Shown here in pieces: positions 30,455 through 36,832 of a stretch of DNA of 64,000 bases. How positions within the stretch are numbered: the stretch's first letter is position 1; each line of letters begins with the position of its first letter. The DNA comes from Chromobacterium haemolyticum (lineage in GTDB: Bacteria; Pseudomonadota; Gammaproteobacteria; Burkholderiales; Chromobacteriaceae), in NCBI RefSeq assembly GCF_002081825.1, contig NZ_MUKU01000026.1, forward strand, positions 1-64,000, written 5' to 3'. The notes beneath the pieces were generated by a model. The model ran no database searches. It was not told the origin of the DNA and saw only the letters and a program-made list of their open reading frames with translations. The translations under genes were made by a program, and so were the position numbers.

Positions 30455-31501
30455 ATGGAACAAGTAGACACGCCACGGCAATTGCAACGATTGCAACAGT
30501 ACCAAGATGAGCTTGTTTGGACCCTCGGTTCGGACGATGCCATTGTTGTGCGTCCAGGGCTGACCGCTACTTTTTTCTTTGAGGGCGGCAGTTCAATTGT
30601 TGTACGCAAAAAAATAGTGGCGTGCTTTGATGCTTTCTACGACAAGTTCGGCTCTCATCTAAGAGGGAAACAGATTGGCTCTGGCAAGTACACCAAGATG
30701 GCCAAGAATGGCTATGCCGCCAATAGAAGTACCGCTCTTGCCAATACCGATCCGCACGATGCGCTAGAGTGGACGATAAGCTCAGAGCCCACTCAGGAGT
30801 GGGCGCCCGCCTATGCGATGCAGTGTCTGACACGACGAGAACTGCACGAAACGTGGGGGCACAAATCCTATTTGAAATTCACGCTGCCGCACACTTTGTT
30901 GTTTGAGAAAAACGGCGTCTCTATTTATCAGAACCTGGTCCAATTTATTTGTGACGCCATCTCGCCTGTTCATGGCTATGGTGGCCTGTCATCCGTCTTG
31001 CCTTATGATTTTGACCGCTATTTGCCCAATGAGTACGAGTTGGCGCAGCGTTTCATCGGGCTGGATGTGGACAGCATGTCGTTTTCTGCCGGTGCGCATG
31101 AGTTGCAAAACCATATCAAAGGCGCCAACTGGCTCACCATCTTGGGGACACAATTCATACAGCAATTGGGTGGAGAGGCATCGCTCCGCGCTCAGCTTGC
31201 AGCTTGGCCGAATATCGTCCTGAGTGCCTACCCGAGGGGCTTGATTATCCAGGCTGGCGAGTACCCTGACCTTGGCGCGCCGGAGGATGGCGCCCCCATC
31301 TCCTATGTGGCAGTGAGCCATGTGGTAAAGCCAGTTCGAACCACCGAGCCAGGTTCCCTGCATTACCACCTGCCTCAACAAAATGGGTTCGACAAGTCCG
31401 AAACCGTGAGCTGGTATGCGCGGTTTGATAAGGTGGCATTGCCGGCCGGCGAGCGGCATGACGGTGTGGAGCAAGCCAGCCTGGAGGGAGGACTCTTGTG
31501 A
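30455..31501 (+). CDS. Type VI immunity protein, DUF3396/TsiV family, copy 3 (C-terminally shortened)
   Basis: 348 residues, paralogous to copy 2 along its length up to 'SETVSWYARFD'. After that the sequence diverges ('KVALPAGERHDGVEQASLEGGLL') and stops, so the ~50-residue 'CPESG.WWTPA...YGNTIWYRE' tail of copies 1 and 2 is missing. The immunity domain itself appears intact, with 'VHGYGGLSSVLPYDFDRYLPNEYELAQRFIGLD' and 'HIKGANWLTILG'. It may still be functional, or may be a decaying duplicate. Confidence 0.8.
   Translation: MEQVDTPRQLQRLQQYQDELVWTLGSDDAIVVRPGLTATFFFEGGSSIVVRKKIVACFDAFYDKFGSHLRGKQIGSGKYTKMAKNGYAANRSTALANTDPHDALEWTISSEPTQEWAPAYAMQCLTRRELHETWGHKSYLKFTLPHTLLFEKNGVSIYQNLVQFICDAISPVHGYGGLSSVLPYDFDRYLPNEYELAQRFIGLDVDSMSFSAGAHELQNHIKGANWLTILGTQFIQQLGGEASLRAQLAAWPNIVLSAYPRGLIIQAGEYPDLGAPEDGAPISYVAVSHVVKPVRTTEPGSLHYHLPQQNGFDKSETVSWYARFDKVALPAGERHDGVEQASLEGGLL
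31340..31422 (+). repeat. 83-bp near-identical segment shared by immunity copies 2 and 3 (second copy)
   Basis: Partner of the segment at 30082-30164 with one mismatch. It ends just before the point where copy 3 loses similarity to copy 2, so the truncation breakpoint lies at the edge of the exchanged tract. Confidence 0.85.
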
Positions 31502-31619
31502 GGGCGGGCCCCATTCAATCCTGGAGGGCCGTTCAGAGGGGCGCACTTGGGCGCTAAAGCATGGTGCAGAGAGATATCGATTACAGCGCCGCAGCCTCCC
31601 CGCTGCGGCGTTGTTACGT

Positions 31620-31943
31620 CTACATCACTTCCGATATCTGCACGAAGCCGGCCTGCAGTTCCTGGCGGATGGGTTCCAGCAAGGCCACGATTTGTTCGCA
31701 GTTGACTTGCTGGTCCTCCTGGCAGTTCAGCAGCAGCGTCATCATGGCGTGCAGGCTTTGGTTGGCGGTGTGGACATGCACAATGCCGCGGCTTAGGGCT
31801 TCATCGGCTTGCAGGTAGTACTGTTCCAGGATGGAGACCATGGCGTTGGCTTCGTCCTGGCCGGTGGTGGTGAGGTAGAGCTGTCTGATCTGCTCGCGCA
31901 GTTGCAGCAGCGGCGGCTGGAGTTGGACGGTGGCGGCGCTCAT
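31620..31943 (-). CDS. Small helical protein of unknown function (possibly DUF1484 family)
   Basis: 107 residues, predicted almost wholly helical: 'LQLREQIRQLYLTTTGQDEANAMVSILEQYYLQADEALSRG' then 'QSLHAMMTLLLNCQEDQQVNCEQIVALLEPIRQELQAG'. No membrane segment or signal peptide. The style resembles small DUF1484 proteins of Chromobacterium and Ralstonia, but I cannot confirm that. It is on the opposite strand to its neighbours and stands alone. 'GTCACTGGAGGACC'-like purine-rich sequence before the ATG supports translation. Confidence 0.6.
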   Translation of the reverse strand: MSAATVQLQPPLLQLREQIRQLYLTTTGQDEANAMVSILEQYYLQADEALSRGIVHVHTANQSLHAMMTLLLNCQEDQQVNCEQIVALLEPIRQELQAGFVQISEVM

Positions 31944-32832
31944 GGCTGGTCCTCCATGGCCGTGAACATCGCTGTGGGTTGGGTCGGACGGGGGTGCTGC
32001 CGGTAGAAACTCAATATATTCATTATGGCCTCCACTAACATCGCTTTAGGGATGCCTGCGCGGCACGCACGGAAGGCGTGGGCAGGCACATGACAAAGTG
32101 GGAGGACCGGAACGTTCAACGGCAGCCCCTTAGGGCTCAGTGCCATGCGCCCGCCCGGTTATGGCGACGCAACAGCACATAGCGAATCGCGGCCAAGCGA
32201 TTTGCTAAGAAACGTTCAGAACAGGCCTCCCAGCCCATGGCTGCGTTATTTGGCGCAGCGCACGGACGAGAGTAAGGGGGGAAGGCGGGGGCGTCAAGGT
32301 TGGGAGGCCTGTCCGTTGGGGAAATGAATGCCGCCATGCTCACGCTTTTTGCAGGGGGAATCGCCCCGATTTTGCCATGTTGTATTTTCCCACCATTCAT
32401 TTCCGGCAGGCGCTTGCTCATTTAGCGATGCCTTGGATGATAAATGGAGCAGTGCTGATAGCGCTGGGCTGAGGCAAGGCGTTTGCATGATATTGGTATT
32501 TTGTCGGGCCGGGATGGAGCGGGCAAAGTGGCGCGTATTGCAGCGCTATTATGCAATAAGACCCACTCACAAGCCCGCTGATTCTACGCTTGCTGTTGGC
32601 GGGTATTGCTCAGCTTCTCCGCGTGGTGTGGTTAGCGGCGCTAACAGCGCCTTTACCGTGTTTCCATTTTTGTATTTTGCATGTCTTTGGTCTTTTTGCT
32701 ACGCATTGAAACAATGTCCTCTTATTGATGAATAAGATTTTCTAATAGAGCGGGCGCTAGTTGGATGAGGGAAATTCTGAGAGGGACAGGCGAGATTGAC
32801 TCTTGGGTAAAGGTGAAGGCAGAGTGCTTATT
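31944..32832. other. Gene-poor stretch of about 0.9 kb
   Basis: Reading frames here lack recognisable protein character and overlap each other in several frames. The left part (about 32080-32330) is GC-rich and may be decayed repeat or gene remnants. The right part (32400-32830) is AT-richer, with the short inverted repeat GTTAGC-GGC-GCTAAC at 32631-32645 and a TTGACT at 32796 that could be a -35 element for the peptide gene downstream. Confidence 0.4.
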
Positions 32833-32849
32833 GCCTGCTTGTTGCAGGC
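32833..32849 (+). promoter_or_regulatory. Hairpin in the leader of the small peptide gene
   Basis: GCCTGC and GCAGGC pair around the loop TTGTT, 36 nt before the peptide ATG. No long T-run follows, so it looks more like a leader stem than a terminator. Its role is unknown. Confidence 0.35.
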
Positions 32850-32885
32850 TAATTTCTTTGTCAGCCATTTTATTGGAGAGCATTC

Positions 32886-33023
32886 ATGCCATTAAGCAAG
32901 CCTGCTAATCCGGCTAAACCGCCCGCCGTTAAGGTGTTGATTGGCGGAAAAGTGGTTCTGGTATCCAAATCCGCCGTCACTCCGGTTCAATCTTCGGCCA
33001 CATGTCTGATTATTAACCAGTAA
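32886..33023 (+). CDS. Small peptide, candidate precursor of a modified or processed peptide
   Basis: A 45-residue ORF with a good ribosome binding site (TTGGAGAG, 6 nt before ATG). The N-terminal half is rich in Lys, Pro and Ala ('MPLSKPANPAKPPAVKVLIGG'-like, ending in a Gly-Gly at 20-21). The C-terminal half is hydrophobic and Ser/Thr-bearing and ends '...SSATCLIINQ', with one Cys at position 40. There is no Sec signal. A hairpin follows directly and then a six-ORF operon with acyltransferase-like, ACP and two protease genes. The arrangement (abundant short product, weak terminator, modification and protease genes) is that of a ribosomal-peptide precursor, but no known precursor family is recognised. 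It could also be a leader peptide controlling the operon. Confidence 0.55.
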   Translation: MPLSKPANPAKPPAVKVLIGGKVVLVSKSAVTPVQSSATCLIINQ

Positions 33024-33039
33024 TCCCACGGTAAATGGA

Positions 33040-33064
33040 GTGAGCCCTTTAGATAAGGGCTCAC
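33040..33064 (+). terminator. Weak terminator or attenuator between the peptide gene and the operon
   Basis: The perfect 10-bp stem GTGAGCCCTT / AAGGGCTCAC has the loop TAGAT and is followed by ATTTTAT, a poor T-run. It lies 16 nt after the peptide stop and 31 nt before the next start. Partial read-through would give much more peptide mRNA than enzyme mRNA. Confidence 0.65.
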
Positions 33065-33095
33065 ATTTTATCTGGCCTCATTTTAATTGGGGGGA

Positions 33096-33665
33096 ATGGT
33101 GGAAAATCCAAACGCAATATCGCCTGCGCCGCCAGCTTATGGCGTGCCTGTTGGCGTCAGGTTTGCAGATCTGATCGGGCTTATTCCGCGTTGGGCCTGG
33201 CTTGGCGGCAAGTGGCCGTATCCCATGCAAATGGCGCTGGCCGTATTCGTGGGCAGCGTCTGGACCTTAAAGGCGTTGGCGAATACCGGCAAGGTGAGTT
33301 CGACCGTGTCCGCCATTTCTCATGTGCTGAGTATTTCGTATGTGCGGAGTTGGCACATTTACTGGCGCACCCAGATCAATCACGCCAGAAACACCCTGAT
33401 TTTTTCCACACTGTGCCGGCTGCCTGGAGAGCAGCTATTACGCTGGGGGCGCAGGCATACGCAAGTGGATATCCGGCCGCCCAAGGAGGCGGCGCCGGAA
33501 AAGCCCGTTATTTATTTGGTGGTTTCATTCGCGCTGCACTACTTTGGCATGCTGCAGCCGGTGCGGCAGCAATATGCCAATGCCAGGAAAATAGCGGTGG
33601 TGCAGCCGCGTTGCGCCTTGGAGCCGCTGCAGAAGATTGGTTTTTTCAATCCTTGTCCCGCATGA
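33096..33665 (+). CDS. N-terminal half of a split LpxL/HtrB-like acyltransferase
   Basis: 189 residues. The part after residue ~25 reads like the front of a lipid A-type acyltransferase: a hydrophobic helix ('PMQMALAVFVGSVWTLKALA'), a basic helical stretch, then 'KPVIYLVVSFALHYFGMLQPVRQQ', the place where LpxL proteins have their catalytic H-x4-D/E. Here the His is present but the acidic residue is not obvious, so activity is uncertain. The ORF ends in an ATGA overlap with the next one, which carries the matching C-terminal half. The zero frame contains the heptamer T TTT TTC at 33641-33647; a -1 slip there would fuse the two into a ~342-residue protein of ordinary family length. I chose ATG at 33096 next to a G-rich ribosome binding site; a TTG 9 nt upstream also exists. 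Confidence 0.6.
   Translation: MVENPNAISPAPPAYGVPVGVRFADLIGLIPRWAWLGGKWPYPMQMALAVFVGSVWTLKALANTGKVSSTVSAISHVLSISYVRSWHIYWRTQINHARNTLIFSTLCRLPGEQLLRWGRRHTQVDIRPPKEAAPEKPVIYLVVSFALHYFGMLQPVRQQYANARKIAVVQPRCALEPLQKIGFFNPCPA
33641..33647 (+). promoter_or_regulatory. Candidate -1 ribosomal frameshift site (T TTT TTC)
   Basis: The heptamer fits X XXY YYZ exactly in the reading frame of the upstream ORF (ggT TTT TTC). A -1 slip continues as 'FFQSLSRMTGQRIEG', in frame with the downstream ORF to its end. The same T6 run is also a place where a one-base loss or sequencing error would split a single gene. Confidence 0.45.
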
Positions 33666-34123
33666 CCGGGCAGCGCATAGAGGGCATTGCCGCGGACCAG
33701 CCATTGGTGGCCAGGCAGATTGCCAGGGCGGTGCAGCAGGGCTATTCCGTGGCGATGAGGGTGGACAGCATGCCCACGGAAACCGTGCGCATGGTGGGTT
33801 CGCGGCTTTGCGGCAAGGCGGCGATGTTTCCCTTGAGCATTCTGGAAATAGCCAAGCGGCTGGAGGTGGACCTGGTCGTGCTCAGCGTGGTGAGGGAGGA
33901 GGGCCGGTTTCGCACCGCCAGCCATTTGCGCCTTGCCGTGCCGGCGCAGGCTTCGGGCGAGGCGCTGACCGAGCTGGCCTGCCGCATCGACGGCGTGATT
34001 GGCGCGCTGATTGCCCGCTATCCCGAGCAATACACCGCTTGGCATGCGGTGGCGGAGCGCTGGCGCTTGGCGCAGGAGATTGAGCTGGCGCTGGCCGATG
34101 GAGGTGAATATGGCGCTGCGTGA
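33662..34123 (+). CDS. C-terminal half of a split LpxL/HtrB-like acyltransferase
   Basis: 153 residues from the ATG in the ATGA overlap. It resembles the second half of lipid A-type acyltransferases: 'IARAVQQGYSVAMRVDSMPTETVRMVGSRLCGKAAMFPLSILEIAKRLEVDLVVLSVV' matches the 'G..v.i..D......v.f.G.......g...lA...' pattern, and 'ALIARYPEQYTAWHAVAERW' is the typical closing 'I..yPeqw.w.h..W'. Alone it lacks the front of the fold, so it must act with the preceding ORF, either as a two-chain enzyme or as one chain made by frameshifting. It overlaps the ACP start by 14 nt. Confidence 0.65.
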   Translation: MTGQRIEGIAADQPLVARQIARAVQQGYSVAMRVDSMPTETVRMVGSRLCGKAAMFPLSILEIAKRLEVDLVVLSVVREEGRFRTASHLRLAVPAQASGEALTELACRIDGVIGALIARYPEQYTAWHAVAERWRLAQEIELALADGGEYGAA

Positions 34124-34361
34124 AGAAGTGGCGGCCATTCTGGCGCGGGCAACGGATTTGCCGCTGGAAACCATTCTTGGCGCTCCGGATGTGGATACCC
34201 TGGGGCTGGATTCCTTGTCGCTTTACGATGTGTTGTTTGAATTGGAGAAGGCGTTTCTGGTTGAGATTTCCGATGAGGAGGCCGGCCAGTTGCACACTCT
34301 GCTGGATTTTGAGGCGCTATTGCAGCGCAAGCTCGCGGAGGCGGAGGAACCTTCGACATGA
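34110..34361 (+). CDS. Acyl carrier protein
   Basis: An 83-residue stand-alone carrier with the phosphopantetheine motif 'TLGLDSLSLYDVLFELEKAF' (Ser35) on the usual four-helix pattern, acidic as ACPs are. It has a near-perfect ribosome binding site (GGAGGTGA, 5 nt before ATG), the strongest in the operon, and overlaps the end of the acyltransferase half. It is probably the acyl donor for the split acyltransferase. It differs from the aryl-carrier-like protein of the siderophore locus and from fatty-acid AcpP. Confidence 0.88.
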   Translation: MALREEVAAILARATDLPLETILGAPDVDTLGLDSLSLYDVLFELEKAFLVEISDEEAGQLHTLLDFEALLQRKLAEAEEPST

Positions 34362-35152
34362 GTCCGCCGCTGTCACTTAGCCGCGAGCGCGTTGGCCTGC
34401 TTGGCCTGATTGCCGCGCTGGCCTGGGCGCAGTTGAGTAGCGGGGCGGTGTTATGGGGGCCGGTGCTGCTGGCGGCCTGGAGTGGATGGCGGGTATGGCG
34501 GCAGGCGCAGCCCTTGGCGCGCATGGTGCTGGTGCTGGTGTCGGCATGGCTGCTCAACCGCATGCTGTTGTTGGAGTGGCAGGTCTGGCCACTGATCATG
34601 TTGTTGCCCATTTCGCTCACGTTGCTGGTGTTTTGGCGCTGGGACCGGCCGCGTGTGCTGGAGGTGGTGCGCATGGGGCGCTTGCGGGCGCGGCATGCCG
34701 CGCTCGGGGTGCTGGTGGGTTTGATCAGCAGCGGCGTCTTGCTGTTGTGGATGCGTTGGTTCGCGCCGGATTTGCGTGTGCAGGCCGGGCTGATGCCGGC
34801 TTGGCCGGTGATGGCCCTGCTGGCGGTGATTCTGGGGTTTGCGCTGCTGAACAGCTGGCTGGAGGAGGTAATTTATCGCGGCATGGTGCAGGGCGGTTTG
34901 GCCGAGGCCGCCTTGCCCTTGTCCATCGTCTTGCTGGTGCAGGCGCTGGCCTTTGCCGCCGCGCACTATGCCGGAGGGGTGCCGAATGGCTGGCTGGGCG
35001 TCGGCCTGACCTTGTTGTACGGCTTGGCCTTGGGTGGGCTGAGGGTGTGGAGCGGAGGCCTGGCCGCCGCGTTCACGGCGCATGTGACCACGGATGTGTG
35101 CATTGGGACCGTGCTGGCGTTTCCGGCGATCCGGATGGAGATCATGTCGTGA
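34358..35152 (+). CDS. CPBP family (CAAX-type) intramembrane metalloprotease
   Basis: 264 residues with about seven to eight hydrophobic segments. The three signature motifs are intact: 'EEVIYRG' (EExxxR) near residue 168, 'FAAAHYAGG' (FxxxH) near 202 and 'HVTTD' (HxxxD/N) near 242. The family includes Rce1 CAAX proteases, bacteriocin-maturation and self-immunity proteins. It overlaps both neighbours by 4 nt, so it belongs tightly to the operon. A role in cleaving the modified small peptide, or in protecting the producer from it, is inference. Confidence 0.88.
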   Translation: MSPPLSLSRERVGLLGLIAALAWAQLSSGAVLWGPVLLAAWSGWRVWRQAQPLARMVLVLVSAWLLNRMLLLEWQVWPLIMLLPISLTLLVFWRWDRPRVLEVVRMGRLRARHAALGVLVGLISSGVLLLWMRWFAPDLRVQAGLMPAWPVMALLAVILGFALLNSWLEEVIYRGMVQGGLAEAALPLSIVLLVQALAFAAAHYAGGVPNGWLGVGLTLLYGLALGGLRVWSGGLAAAFTAHVTTDVCIGTVLAFPAIRMEIMS

Positions 35153-35919
35153 TATGGCCGCGTCGACCGTCTTGTATCTATGTTTTTTCCATTGCCGGGC
35201 CGATTACCGAGGCCAGCGCGCTGGAGTTCGCCCTGCGGTTGCGGGAGTTGCCGACACGCAAGCCGGCGGCCTGCGCGGTATTGCTGCGCGTTTCTTCCAA
35301 TGGCGGCAGCGCCGGCAGCGCGGAAGCCATTATTGAAGCGGTGAATCTGTGCCGCGAGGAGTTGGGCTTGCCCATTGTGGCCCTGGTGATGGAGACGGCC
35401 TTGTCGGCGGGGCTGTTGCCCGCGTTGGCGGCGGACCGGCTGGTGGTCACGCCCAGCGCCACCTTGGGCGGGGCAGGGGCGATTGTGCGTTTGCTGTCTC
35501 CGTCGGCGTTGTTGTCCAAGCTAGGCGTGGGCTACACCGCTTATGCCAGCAATGCCTTGAAGGATATGTTCAGTCATTGTGCCGATCTGGCCCCGGAGGC
35601 GGAGCAGGCCTTGCAGGAGCTGGTGCAGAAAAACGGGCGGCAGTTTATGACGACGATCCTGGCATGCCGGCCGGCCTTGAGTCCGGAGGGGATGGGCTGT
35701 TTGGCAGCCGGGCAGGTGTTCAATGGGGCGGAGGCCGTCGCCTTGGGGCTGGCGGACATGGTGGGCGGCTTTTACGCGGCGGTGGCCGAGTGCGGACGTT
35801 TGGCCGGCCATGGCGCGCCCATGCTGCGTTTTGTGGAACAAGCCCCTTCCATGCCCGCTGTGCCGTGGTCTTCTCTTTATGGTTTGTTGCGGATGGGCAA
35901 GCGGTGGCTCAGTCCCTGA
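35149..35919 (+). CDS. S49 family (SppA-like) serine peptidase, without membrane anchor
   Basis: 256 residues with the SppA/ClpP-crotonase fold. 'CAVLLRVSSNGGSAGSAEAIIEAV' corresponds to the 'l.inSPGG....s..i...i' strand, 'TALSAGLLPALAADRLVVTPSATLGGAG' carries the nucleophile Ser (near residue 86), and 'YASNALKDMFSHCADLAPEAEQALQELV' holds the expected dyad Lys (near 138). 'GQVFNGAEAVALGLAD' is the closing signature. Unlike SppA it has no N-terminal signal anchor, so it probably acts on the cytoplasmic side. The GTG start overlaps the CPBP stop (GTGA). It may degrade the leader or liberated signal part of the small peptide (inference). Confidence 0.82.
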   Translation: MIWPRRPSCIYVFSIAGPITEASALEFALRLRELPTRKPAACAVLLRVSSNGGSAGSAEAIIEAVNLCREELGLPIVALVMETALSAGLLPALAADRLVVTPSATLGGAGAIVRLLSPSALLSKLGVGYTAYASNALKDMFSHCADLAPEAEQALQELVQKNGRQFMTTILACRPALSPEGMGCLAAGQVFNGAEAVALGLADMVGGFYAAVAECGRLAGHGAPMLRFVEQAPSMPAVPWSSLYGLLRMGKRWLSP

Positions 35920-36608
35920 GGCCTGGTTCTGGTCTAGCCGCGTGTCTTCTGGCCGCCATCGGCCTAAGCCTGCCGCCGGCCGTCCAGGCCCAGCATGTTT
36001 ATGAGCTGGACTATCGGCGTATCGCCGATGGCGTCAATCTCAAATACCTGTTCAAGGTCAGCCCGCAAACGTATCCGGACTTGGCATTTCGCCTGCGCTT
36101 GTCTCCGCTGGAGCGCGCTTTGTCCTTGGAGGGCAGCACACTGGAGATTCTGGCGGCGGCCACGCCCATCAGCCTGCGGCTGGACCGTTTCGGCTCGGCG
36201 GCCGTGCCGATCAGCGCGGCGCTGTACCGCGAGAACCCACCGGTGCGGATTACGGTGCCGGCCAAGGTGGGTTTGCAGCTTGGGGTGGAGGTTCACCTCA
36301 AGCGGCACGGTGCTGATGGGGTGGCGGTGGCGCAGTTGGAGCAGGGGCGGCGGCAGTATCAGGCGGCGATGCGCGAGGCCGGCTGGTGGGTGGCGCGGCT
36401 GGCGCCGAGTTTGCAGCGGGTGGTGATCCGCATGCCGGCCGGCCCGGTGGTCCGTTGTCAGCTGGAGCCGGTTTCCGTTCAGGGGGCTGGCTGCGTCAGC
36501 AATGCGCAGGGGGAATGCCGGTTGCGGCTGGCGGATCTGGCCGCATCGCCCGCTGGCCGTGTGACGTGTCAGCGGGAGGCGGCTGCGGTGTTACTGGAGG
36601 CGGAGTAA
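35904..36608 (+). CDS. Exported protein of unknown function, last gene of the peptide/acyltransferase operon
   Basis: About 234 residues from a GTG that overlaps the S49 gene by 16 nt. A clear Sec signal is visible: a short basic start, the core 'GLAACLLAAIGLSLPPA', and a V-Q-A cleavage site before 'QHVYELDYRR'. The mature part is basic and beta-rich, with four Cys towards the C-terminus ('VVRCQ', 'GAGCVSNAQGECRL', 'VTCQREA') that could form two disulfides. I do not recognise the family. It may bind, fold or retain the secreted product in the periplasm. The MITE-like repeat begins at its stop codon. Confidence 0.6.
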   Translation: MAQSLRPGSGLAACLLAAIGLSLPPAVQAQHVYELDYRRIADGVNLKYLFKVSPQTYPDLAFRLRLSPLERALSLEGSTLEILAAATPISLRLDRFGSAAVPISAALYRENPPVRITVPAKVGLQLGVEVHLKRHGADGVAVAQLEQGRRQYQAAMREAGWWVARLAPSLQRVVIRMPAGPVVRCQLEPVSVQGAGCVSNAQGECRLRLADLAASPAGRVTCQREAAAVLLEAE

Positions 36609-36720
36609 GAGCGGCTAACAAAAATCAGTTTCACGGCGGAGGCAAGGCGCGCCGACGTAGGCAGTACTTGAGTACGACAAGTCGGTGCAACGCAGCATCA
36701 GGAATTTTGTTAGCAGCTCT
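36608..36720. repeat. 113-bp MITE-like repeat with terminal inverted repeats
   Basis: The 16-bp ends AGAGCGGCTAACAAAA and (reverse complement of the right end) AGAGCTGCTAACAAAA differ at one base. The interior has GTACTTGAGTAC and other short palindromes and no ORF. The left end starts in the stop codon of the exported protein gene. Confidence 0.7.
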
Positions 36721-36774
36721 AAACACCTGTTCAAGGTCTACCGCGCGTTGGGATACGAAGGAGGAATTACAGCG

Positions 36775-36801
36775 AAAAGCCGCCCATTGTGGGCGGCTTT
36801 T
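36775..36801. terminator. Bidirectional terminator downstream of histidine decarboxylase
   Basis: The perfect stem AAAAGCCGCCC / GGGCGGCTTTT has the loop ATTGT, with A and T runs on both sides. It lies 32 nt beyond the hdc stop (minus strand) and also closes the plus-strand operon to its left. Confidence 0.88.
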
Positions 36802-36832
36802 GGCGTTGCAGCGTGGCGATCGTAAGCCGGCT

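Noticed and set aside
32137-32735. Two overlapping small open frames (minus 32137-32421, plus 32328-32735)
   Set aside because: No credible start signals, no protein-like composition, and they overlap each other in a region that looks decayed.
33191-33661. Upstream extension of the second acyltransferase ORF
   Set aside because: Before position 33647 this frame is a low-complexity shadow of the first ORF; only the part after the heptamer resembles the acyltransferase family.
35349-35903. Long upstream extension of the exported protein frame
   Set aside because: It is the shadow of the S49 peptidase gene; the GTG at 35904 gives a proper signal peptide.
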